Shown here piece after piece: positions 56,693 through 64,000 of a DNA stretch of 64,000 nucleotides. A program made the translations under genes and the position numbers. The stretch lies in NCBI GenBank assembly GCA_963845695.1, contig CAWJTQ010000002.1, forward strand, positions 372,001 through 436,000, in the 5' to 3' direction. This DNA is from CAWJTV01 sp963845695 (lineage in GTDB: Bacteria > Planctomycetota > Planctomycetia > Isosphaerales > Isosphaeraceae). The first letter of the stretch is position 1. Each line of letters opens with the position of its first letter. The notes under the pieces were generated by a model, which saw only the letters and a program-made list of their open reading frames with translations, did no database searches and had not been told where the DNA came from.

Positions 56693-57784
56693 ATGATTCA
56701 GACGGTTCGCATCCAGAACTTCAAGTCATTACGGGACGTGAGCGTCGAGCTGGAACGGTTCACCGTGTTCGTGGGAGCCAACGGTAGCGGGAAGACCAGC
56801 GTTCTGGAGGCAATCCATAACGCGGTCCGGGCGGCTACAGGCGACCCACAGAAGGTATTCGCCCACGAGCGACACGGCGACTGGATTTACACGCGAGGCG
56901 GGGTTGGCGATCTGTACGTCCGCTGTGAGACGGCCAGCGGCGCTTTCAGCATCGGAGCAAGGCCGCCGGCGCAGTTTCCACCGTCGGCGGACCTTCTGGG
57001 AAAGGGAGACTGGAATCTCCATGTGCAAGTCGATCCCGCTCCGCAAGACGTTCTCGGTCCGGTACGCTCGCTTGTGTTCCTCCGACTCAATCAGGCACAA
57101 CTTGCGAGGGCTTCCTACTCCGACCACGATCCTCCGCGAGTCGAGTGCGACGGCAAGGGCCTCGCATCCGTGTTGGCTTACATGGCCCTCAACGACCCGC
57201 AAGGGTTCGAGAACCTGGTGGCCGTGGCCCGGACGCTGATACCCCGGCTCCGGCGCATCCGCTTTCGCAAGGCGACGGTGTACCGGACCGAGAGCGAGCT
57301 CGTCCGATTCGGCCGGGACACGGTGAATCGGAGAAGTCGCCGTCCGTATCAGGGCGAGCTGATCCTGTTCGACTTCGAGAACGCCGAGAATATCTCGGCC
57401 CGCACCGCCAGCGAGGGGACGATGTTGATGCTCGGGCTACTGACCGTAATGCTCGGTCCCACTCGACCGCGAATCGTGTTGCTCGACGACATCGAACACG
57501 GTCTGCACCCGCTGGCGCAGAAGCAGATGGTCGAGGTGATCGGGCAAGTCCTTCAAAAAAACCCCGACTTGCAACTCCTCGCCACCGCCCACTCGCCGTA
57601 CCTGCTGAATTACCTGAGCCCCGAGCAGGTGCGGATCATGGCGGCCGGCCCGGACGGTCATGCCCGCTGCGGACGGCTCACCGACCACCCGAAATACGCC
57701 ACCTGGAAAGAGGAGATGGCGCCGGGCGAGATGTGGAGCCTCTTCGGCGAGAAATGGCTGGCGGAGAAAGGGGCGGCCACGTGA
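56693..57784 (+). CDS. AAA15/RecF-like ATPase
   Basis: MIQTVRIQNFKSLRDVSVEL, then Walker A GANGSGKT at 28-35, Walker B RIVLLDDIEHGLHP and the switch ATAHSPYLLNYL give a complete OLD/SMC-type ATPase. An ABC-like signature (ASEGTMLMLGLL) is present. 363 residues. It overlaps the next gene by 4 nt (GTGA), so the two are coupled. Pairs of AAA15 ATPases with a small partner occur in several phage-defence systems (Gabija-like, PARIS, AbiL). The partner here decides which, if any. Confidence 0.8.
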   Translation: MIQTVRIQNFKSLRDVSVELERFTVFVGANGSGKTSVLEAIHNAVRAATGDPQKVFAHERHGDWIYTRGGVGDLYVRCETASGAFSIGARPPAQFPPSADLLGKGDWNLHVQVDPAPQDVLGPVRSLVFLRLNQAQLARASYSDHDPPRVECDGKGLASVLAYMALNDPQGFENLVAVARTLIPRLRRIRFRKATVYRTESELVRFGRDTVNRRSRRPYQGELILFDFENAENISARTASEGTMLMLGLLTVMLGPTRPRIVLLDDIEHGLHPLAQKQMVEVIGQVLQKNPDLQLLATAHSPYLLNYLSPEQVRIMAAGPDGHARCGRLTDHPKYATWKEEMAPGEMWSLFGEKWLAEKGAAT

Positions 57785-58518
57785 GTCTTGGTTTCGCTGT
57801 GGTTTACGAGGCACCGGCCGATTTCCAGACGGCGACGGAGCTCGCCGATCGCGTCTTGGTGGAGTGCATCGACTGGTTGGAAGACGACCAGCTCGATTAC
57901 CAGAGGGCGTGGCTCCAGGAATCGGGGGGATCGCCGTTGACCTGGAAGCGAGTCAAGCAACTCGCCCGGGACGCAGGAATCGACGCGATCGGTTTCTTCG
58001 ACGGGGACCCCGCCCAACCCGATGCCCGAGCCGCCCGCCGAGCGATTCTCTATCTTCGCCATGCCCTGGACGACCTGGCTGCTGTGCTGCTGATCCGGGA
58101 CCAAGACGATCAACCCGAGCGTCGAGTGGGTCTGGACCAGGCCCGACGGAAAGAAGAGATTGGCCCGCTCCCCGTCGTCGTGGGATTAGCCGTCGTCGAG
58201 CGGGAAAGCTGGGTCATCAGTGGGTTCGACCCGCAACACGACCTCGAGACGGCGCGATTGGCGGCGGAGCGGCAGATGCTCGGCTTTGACCCCCGGGTAC
58301 GAAGTCACGAACTGACCGCTTGCAAGGATGACAACGCCACTCGCAGCCCAAAGCGCGTCCTTCGTAAGCTCTGCGGTGATGACGCAGACCGCGAACGCCG
58401 CTGCTGGCGCGAAACCATTCTGGCGACCTTACGTGACCGTGGCGCAAAAAATGGACTGGGCGCGTTCCTGGACGAGGTACGGAACGAACTCGCCACGTTG
58501 ATCGGACACGTTTCCTGA
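57781..58518 (+). CDS. Partner protein of AAA15 ATPase, 245 aa
   Basis: A GTG start at 57781, overlapping the ATPase stop (GTGA). FAVVYEAPADFQTATELADR leads to helices. DAIGFFDGDPAQPDARAARR and VLLIRDQDDQPERRVGLDQA contain acidic clusters reminiscent of Toprim/DUF4276-type folds, and VVGLAVVERESWVISGF follows. I cannot assign the catalytic residues, so the fold is only suggested. The C-terminus (LLGTL-like helices to LATLIGHVS) ends directly where the hsdM remnant begins. A nuclease or effector for the ATPase is plausible. Confidence 0.55.
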   Translation: MSLGFAVVYEAPADFQTATELADRVLVECIDWLEDDQLDYQRAWLQESGGSPLTWKRVKQLARDAGIDAIGFFDGDPAQPDARAARRAILYLRHALDDLAAVLLIRDQDDQPERRVGLDQARRKEEIGPLPVVVGLAVVERESWVISGFDPQHDLETARLAAERQMLGFDPRVRSHELTACKDDNATRSPKRVLRKLCGDDADRERRCWRETILATLRDRGAKNGLGAFLDEVRNELATLIGHVS

Positions 58519-58519
58519 A

Positions 58520-58677
58520 GGAGTCGCGGCCACATTCCGCGGTACGTGGAGACTTCGGAGGCGGAAGAAGAGATCGACATCGCAACGTTGCAAGTCGAGA
58601 TTGACGGGCTGGAGGCCGAATTGTCCAAGACGCGGGCTGAGATGGACCACCTGCGGGAACTCGGTCTGGTAAAATGA
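58520..58677 (+). pseudogene. 3' remnant of a type I methyltransferase gene (hsdM)
   Basis: In one frame the sequence reads IPRYVETSEAEEEIDIATLQ, then VEIDGLEAELSKTRAEMD and HLRELGLVK with a stop at 58677. This is the usual coiled C-terminus of HsdM (IPRYVDT...EEEEIDI...EIxxLEAEL...ELGL). No start or other part of hsdM is in the window upstream. The fragment begins directly after the AAA15-partner stop, so the AAA15 cassette seems to have replaced or interrupted the methyltransferase. Confidence 0.75.
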
Positions 58678-58788
58678 AGGTAATCCCGATGCGAAAACTC
58701 ACTTGACCGCTCGACGGGATGCGCCGACCTGGGCCGAGCTCGGCGCCTTTGCCGCTCGCGCCCTCCAGGAACGGAAGGAGCCATAGCC

Positions 58789-59073
58789 GTGACCACCGTT
58801 CGTACCGTGATCCTCGACCGTCGCATCGAAGTGCCCGCGCCCGATGACCTCCCTGACGGCACGGAAGTGATTCTGAGCATCGGCACCGATGTCGCCGATG
58901 ACGACGGCCTCATGTCGCCCCCGGAGATCGCCCGCGTCCTGGCCGCGATGGGGCGAATGCAACCGCTGGAGATCCCCGACGATGTGGCGGCGGATCTGGA
59001 TGCCTGGGAAAGAACGCTGAACCAGCACGGCATCGATCACGCCGACAAGGGCGTGGAGGATGCATTCCCATGA
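58789..59073 (+). CDS. VapB-like antitoxin
   Basis: A 94-residue acidic protein (RTVILDRRIEVPAPDDLPDG, then EVILSIGTDVADDDGLM and DDVAADLDAWERTLNQHG), typical of the small antitoxins that precede PIN-domain toxins. Its stop overlaps the toxin start by 4 nt (ATGA). Intact. Confidence 0.7.
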   Translation: MTTVRTVILDRRIEVPAPDDLPDGTEVILSIGTDVADDDGLMSPPEIARVLAAMGRMQPLEIPDDVAADLDAWERTLNQHGIDHADKGVEDAFP

Positions 59074-59400
59074 AATGATTCCTCCTCGATACCGGCATTG
59101 CCGCGTTGCCTCTCGACCGCAAGCGTGGCGTGTTCGAGCGGGCCGCGGCCGAAATCGCCAGGGGGAACCGCGTCGGCATTGCCGCACCGGTGCTCGCCGA
59201 GCTCGCGTTTCGCGCCGAAGGCAGCCCGCAACGGGACCGGAATCTCCAGCGCCTCCGCCAGGCGCTGGACGCGTGGAAGCTCTGGCTGGTGGACACTGCC
59301 GCCGCGTTCGACTACGGCCGGATCGCCTTTGAGCTGAAGACGATCGGCCGCCCGATGGGGCAGAACGACATCATGATCGCCGCCATTGCCCTATCGACCA
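59070..59400 (+). pseudogene. VapC-like PIN toxin with nonsense codon and lost C-terminus
   Basis: The ATG at 59070 is followed by AAA and TGA, where related toxins have Trp (MKxFLLDTG). The frame continues as FLLDTGIAALPLDRKRGVFE, with the first PIN Asp in LLDTGI. IGRPMGQNDIMIAAIAL carries the second Asp. At 59398 the conserved C-terminal strand is missing and a dispersed repeat begins. Both changes should inactivate the toxin unless translation starts downstream. Confidence 0.7.
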
Positions 59401-59560
59401 CCCCAAGCCCAGTCCTGAAAGGGCGCGACAAACACGGCCACGGGCTATCAACACGTCTCGCCCTTTCAGGGCTTCTGTTCCGGGGGCCTCGGTCTCCCGA
59501 GGCGTTGCCCGGGCTGGTATGTTGCGGCCCCTTTTGGGTGGGAAGAAGGATTTACCGAGC
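59401..59560. repeat. Dispersed hairpin repeat disrupting vapC
   Basis: CCTGAAAGGGCG (59414) and CGCCCTTTCAGG (59459) form an inverted pair. The remainder (GGGCTGGTATGTTGCGGCCC) completes a widespread non-coding repeat whose reverse frame encodes the familiar ALKGRD phrase. It replaces the vapC 3' end. Confidence 0.55.
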
Positions 59561-59629
59561 CCCAGCGCCTCAAGCGCCGCTTTCCATGGTTCGCCTACCA
59601 TGTGGCTTGCATGGAGTTCGGATCCCTCC

Positions 59630-59895
59630 ATCGATTCCGTCACAAGCTGTGACGGAATTGGCCCCGGACGGACCACGCGCTCCCGTGCAGGTCGATGCAA
59701 TCGGGGCGGAAGCCACAGCCAAAGCAAGCCGATCGGCCAATTCTGTCACACGCTGTGACAGAATTGGGCGCTCCCCGGCGATCACGACTTTGTTCACTCG
59801 TTCACCACTCAATCAGCTTGGCGGTGCTCACCGAGAACTCTCGGAATGACGGCCCAAATCCACAAGCAGATCGAGTCGCACGGCCTGTGCGACAA
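59630..59895. repeat. Three related palindromes (TGTCACA...TGTGACA family)
   Basis: Palindromes centred near 59646 (ATTCCGTCACA/TGTGACGGAAT), 59751 (CCAATTCTGTCACA/TGTGACAGAATTGG) and 59883 (GTCGCA/TGCGAC). Each is followed by AATTGG. They lie between the broken vapC and hsdR. Confidence 0.75.
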
Positions 59896-59921
59896 TTGGG
59901 CGTCGGGGAATCACACACACC

Positions 59922-62900
59922 ATGAGCCATGAACTACCTTCGTTCCTCGAAGACCACATCTCTCAGGTTCCGGCATTGCAGCTCCTCCAGAACCTGGGCT
60001 GGAACTACGTGACTCCCGAGGAGTCGGTTTCGCTTCGGGGCGGAAAGCGGTCGGGCGTGATCCTCGACGGGGTGCTGGTTCCCCAGCTCCGCGCGCTCAA
60101 CAAGGTTCGCTTCAAAGGCGACGTGTACGAGTTCAGCGAGGGCAATATCCAGTCGGCCGTCCAGGCGCTCAAGGATGTCGTGTTCGATGGCCTGGTGAGG
60201 ACCAACGAGAAGATTTACGACTTGCTGGTCCTGGGGAAGAGTTTGGCGCAGACCATCGACGGCGACACCAAGAGCTTCCCGATGCGTTTACATCGACTGG
60301 AACCCCGAGACGTTCCTGACGAACAACGTCTTCCATGTCACCGAGGAATTCGAGGTCGAACGGATCGGCAGCCACGAGACCCGGCGTCCGGATATCGTGC
60401 TCTTCGTCAACGGCATCCCGCTGGCGGTCATCGAGTGCAAGCGGCCCGACCTGAAGGACCCCATCGACGAGGCCATTTCCCAGAACCTGCGAAACCAGCG
60501 GGATGACGAGATCCCCAAGCTGTTCCTCTATTCCCAGCTCTTGCTGGCTGTCTCGAAGAACGAGGCCAGGTACGGCACCACGGGCACGGCCCTCAAGTTC
60601 TGGTCGGTCTGGAAAGAGGACGTGGATGCGGCGCTGGGTCCGCTGGTAAACACGCCGCTGAGTCCTTCGCAGAAAGACCGGCTCTTCGCCGACCGGTTCG
60701 CGTATGTGCGGACGTACTTCGACCAACTGGAGCGGCAGCCCCGAGAAATCACGCCCCAGGATCGCACCTTGTTTTCGTTGTGCCGGCCGGAGCGGCTCCT
60801 CGACCTGACGTTCAACTTCATCCTCTTCGACGCGGGCGAGAAGAAGGTGGCCCGGTATCAGCAGTTCTTCTGCATCAAGAAGATTCTTCAGCGCATTCGC
60901 CAGCGCGATGATGAAGGCCGGCGCAAAGGAGGCGTCGTCTGGCATACCCAGGGGAGCGGCAAGTCGCTGACGATGGTCATGCTGGCCAAGGCCGTCGTCC
61001 GCGAAGAGCTGCCGGATTACAAGGTCGTGCTGGTCACTGACCGGGTTGATCTCGACGACCAGATCTACAGGACGTTCCGCCACTGCGACATGGAGCCGGA
61101 TCGGGCCAGGAGTGGCCGGCACCTGGCCAAGCTGCTCGAAGGCGCGAAGAGCCGGGTGGTCACCACGATCATCGACAAGTTCGAGACCGCGGTGGTCAAG
61201 TGCGACTTGCGGAACGAGAGCGACAATGTCTTCGTGCTCGTGGATGAAAGCCACCGGGGTCAGTTCGGGGCGATGCACACCCGGATGCGAAAGGCCCTCC
61301 CCAATGCCTGCTTCATCGGGTTCACGGGAACCCCGGTCAAGAAGAAGGAGAAGGACACGATCCGGCGGTTTGGCGGCTTGATCGACACCTACACGATCCG
61401 GCAAGCCGTGGAGGACAAGGCCGTCGTCCCGCTCCTCTACGAAGGGAGGGACGTCGAACAGCAGGTGGACCGGAAGACGATCGATCGGTGGTTCGACCAA
61501 CTGACGGCGCGGTTGACGACCGAGCAACGAGCCGACCTCAAGAAGAAGTTCGCGACCACGAATCAACTGAACAAGGCCGAGCAGAAGGTGAAGGAGATCG
61601 CCTTCGACATCGGCATGCACTTCCGTGACAACTGGCAGGGGACACCGACAAAGCCCAACTGGTGACCCAGGACAAGTCAACGGCCTTGCTCTACAAGAAG
61701 TATCTGGACGAGTTTGGGTTGGTGTCATCCGAGGTGCTGATCTCCGGCCCCGATGACCGGGAGGGAAACGAAGAGGTCGAGGAGGAGAACCTACCGGCCG
61801 TGGTGACCTTCTGGAAGAAGATGATGGCCAAGCACGGCAGTGAAGAGCAATACAACAAGAACCTCATCAATGGCTTCAAGCACGGCGAGCGCCCGGAAAT
61901 CATCATCGTCGTCGACAAGCTGCTGACCGGGTTCGATGCTCCGCGCAACACCGTGCTCTACCTGACCCGGCAACTGAAGGATCATACGCTGCTCCAGGCC
62001 ATTGCCCGGGTGAACCGGCTATTCGAGGGCAAGGAGTTCGGCTACATCATCGATTATTGCGGCGTCCTCCAGAACCTCAACGACGCCTTCGACCTGTACG
62101 GGAAACTCGCCGATTTCGACCAGGCGGACCTCGAGAGCGCGATCAACGACGTGGCCGAGGAGATTCAAAAACTCCCGCAGCGGCATTCCGACCTGTGGGA
62201 CCTGTTCAAGGGCATCAAGAACAAGCAGGACGAGGAGCAGTACGAGCGACTCCTTGGCGATCCGGAGTTGCGGGAGGAGTTCTACGAGCGGCTCTCCGCG
62301 TACTCTCGCAATCTGGCCGTGGCCCTGTCGTCGGTCCGGTTCATGGACGAGACACCCGTGGCGAAAGTCGAGAAATACAAGGCCGATCTCGCGTTCTTCG
62401 TGAAGCTTCGCTTGGCGGTCAAGAGGCGATACGCCGAGGTGGTCGATTTCAAGGAATACGAAGCGAAGATCCAGAAGCTGATCGACACCCATGTCACGAC
62501 GGGAGCCGTCGAGAAAATCACGAGCCTGGTCAACATCTTCGACAAGGATGCGTTTCTCAAAGAGGTCGAGAAGCTGGAGAGCCTCGCGTCCAAGGCCGAC
62601 ACGATCGCCCACCGCACCCGGCGAACGATCCACGAACGGATGGACGAGGACCCGGCCTTTTTCCGCAAGTTCTCCGAGATGCTGGAAGACGCGATCCGGG
62701 CGTTCCGGGAGAAGCGTCTCGCCGACCGGGACTATCTGGCCAGGGTCATGGAGATCGCCGAGGCGGTCCGCACCCGGAGCGGCGATGCGCTGCCTGAGAA
62801 ACTTCGGACTCACGATGTTGCCAAGGCGCTTTACGGCGTGCTGATCGAGTGTTTCGGACGCCACGCTCTGGAGGTCTCGGAGGGAAAGGAACTGTCGGCG

Positions 62901-63110
62901 GACGCCGCGATCCGGATCGATGAAATCATCCGAGGGGAGAAGATCGTCAACTGGACGAACAACGCGGATGTTCAGAACCGGATGAAGAACCAGATCGATG
63001 ATTATCTCCACGACCTCAAGCAGGAAACGGGATTGACCCTGACCTTCGAGGACATCGACGTCATCCTGGAACGATGCCTCGACATCGCCAGGCGGAGGTA
63101 CTCCGGATGA
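59922..63110 (+). CDS. hsdR: Type I restriction enzyme R subunit (HsdR), two frameshifts
   Basis: Three overlapping frames together give a complete R subunit of about 1060 residues. The first (to about 60285) has the N-terminal domain (FLEDHISQVPALQLLQNLGW). The second (to about 61640) has the nuclease core (RPDIVLFVNGIPLAVIECKR: catalytic D and ExK), Walker A (HTQGSGKSLTM), the helicase DESH box (VLVDESHRG) and GFTGTPV. The third (to 63110) has the second helicase domain (VVDKLLTGFDAPRNTVLYLT, AIARVNRLF) and the C-terminal helices. It would translocate and cut unmethylated DNA with HsdM and HsdS. Only a remnant of hsdM is nearby and no hsdS was seen, so it is probably an orphan. The YgjP-like gene overlaps its stop. 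Confidence 0.85.
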
Positions 63111-63838
63111 TCGAGAACGGACGAGCGGGCGGCGGATACTTGCTCAGATACGGCGGGTATTCCATTCCCTTTTGCTTGAGTCTCAAGGATCGATCGAAGC
63201 TCACAATCCATGTCTATCCCGACATGCGGGTCGAAGTCCTTGCGCCCAAAGACAAGGGGTTAGACTTTATTCTCGCTAGGGTCGAACGGCGTGCCCGATG
63301 GATCGTGAAACAATGGCGGTACTTTGAACAATTCCAGCCACGGCAGCCCGAGCGCCGGTTCGTCAGCGGCGAGATGCACGTCTACGTCGGTCGCCAGTAT
63401 CGGCTGAAGGTCGCGAAGGGTGTTCCGTCGGAAGTGAAGCTGATTGGTCGGTACTTCTTCGTTCAACTTCCCGATCCGAATGATCCCGACGAGGTCTCGC
63501 GGTTGCTCCAAGATTGGTATATCCGGCACGCGAAATCCCTGTTTGCTGATCGCGTAAGCTATTGGATTTCCGAGTGCCGGCCCCTCGCCATGCCGGAAGT
63601 CCCCACGGTTACGGTTCGTAAGATGGTTCGCCGCTGGGGGAGTTGCACCAAGCGCGGAACGATCACGCTCAATCTCGATCTCGTCAAAGTCCCGCTCACG
63701 TTCATCGACTACGTGATCGTTCATGAGTTGTGCCATCTGAAGATCCACAATCACAGTACCGCATTTTACAAGCTGCTTACCCGGTCGATGCCCGATTGGA
63801 GGCAGAGGAAGGAGCGTCTGGAGTCCTTTGTGAACTGA
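63107..63838 (+). CDS. YgjP-like (DUF45/M48) metal-dependent hydrolase
   Basis: The ATG at 63107 overlaps the hsdR stop by 4 nt, and GGAGG precedes it. Residues SKLTIHVYPDMRVEVLAPKD lead to VRKMVRRWGSCTKRGTITLN (conserved family box) and IDYVIVHELCHLKIHNHS (zinc motif HExxH). 243 residues, the usual family size. Such genes follow hsdR in many genomes, and their role in restriction is unknown. Confidence 0.85.
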   Translation: MIENGRAGGGYLLRYGGYSIPFCLSLKDRSKLTIHVYPDMRVEVLAPKDKGLDFILARVERRARWIVKQWRYFEQFQPRQPERRFVSGEMHVYVGRQYRLKVAKGVPSEVKLIGRYFFVQLPDPNDPDEVSRLLQDWYIRHAKSLFADRVSYWISECRPLAMPEVPTVTVRKMVRRWGSCTKRGTITLNLDLVKVPLTFIDYVIVHELCHLKIHNHSTAFYKLLTRSMPDWRQRKERLESFVN

Positions 63839-63953
63839 GGCCGGGGCGCTGCTGGTCATCGTGGTGTTCTCGACCAGGATCGTAGGCCGTGGAATTGTCA
63901 CCACATCGGGCGAGACCGTGGGTCAGACCGAGTTCCTGGATTCGAGCAGGGGC

Positions 63954-64000
63954 TCAGCCCTGCACCTCGCCCAGTTTCTTCTTCGCCTTCTCGGCTTGCT
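63954..64000 (-). CDS. 3' end of a minus-strand gene (partial)
   Basis: Reading from the right edge, AEKAKKKLGEVQG ends at a stop near 63954. A lysine-rich helical C-terminus. The rest lies outside the window. Confidence 0.4.
   Translation of the reverse strand, partial: QAEKAKKKLGEVQG

Noticed and set aside
60169..61728. 519-codon ORF opposite hsdR
   Set aside because: Shadow of hsdR; the plus strand has nuclease and helicase motifs.

Overview
The window is high-GC DNA from a member of the Planctomycetota, probably the Isosphaeraceae (inference). The support is a DUF1559 pseudopilin, a DUF1573 lipoprotein and a DUF1571 lipoprotein, an ECF sigma factor fused to a membrane-anchored C-terminal domain, and a GC-rich inverted repeat (GAGGCTCCGTCCGAGCC) that I associate with this group. 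No tRNA, rRNA, intact transposase or CRISPR array was seen. Many genes are split by single indels, some at G or C homopolymers, so part of the damage may be uncorrected sequencing error. Several loci also carry in-frame nonsense codons or missing domains, which points to real decay.

Layout. 0-7 kb holds metabolic genes: a CoaB-like synthetase, a glucuronate-isomerase-like amidohydrolase, a secreted helical protein, an HpcH/HpaI aldolase and a 2-hydroxyacid dehydrogenase. 7.2-14.2 kb is a decaying island: an AAA15 ATPase plus a truncated RloB (RloAB/AbiL-like), a wrecked GAF histidine kinase and response regulator, and two unknown minus-strand genes. 14.5-18.1 kb holds a DUF2079 membrane protein and an ECF sigma factor. 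18.4-22.1 kb is a 1261-aa STAND-like NTPase with a PD-(D/E)XK-like N-terminus, bracketed by two copies of the sigma-factor 3' end. 22.7-24.2 kb holds a small conserved protein and two DUF4365-like genes. 25-45 kb is mostly housekeeping: FHA, sigma fusion, BamA, a methyltransferase, a five-gene DUF1573/DUF1559/C39 operon, GH3, DUF1571, a receiver protein, a NicO exporter and MsrB.

The most striking locus is at 45.5-51.8 kb. It consists of an ARM/HEAT-repeat gene, three tandem retron-type msr-msd units, a winged-helix/SWIM zinc-finger gene and a retron-type reverse transcriptase with the NAxxH, YADD and VTG motifs. The protein content matches what I recall as a type XIII retron. Three tandem non-coding RNA units, each with perfectly paired long hairpins of different sequence but conserved flanks and loops, are not something I know to be described. 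One RT may therefore make three different msDNAs.

52-64 kb is a second defence-like island: a HEPN-like gene with an amber codon and its partner, a wHTH/GrpE-like gene with an Hsp70-like ATPase, an AAA15 ATPase with an overlapping partner, a leftover 3' end of hsdM, a VapB-like antitoxin with a broken VapC, a frameshifted HsdR and an overlapping YgjP-like metalloprotein.
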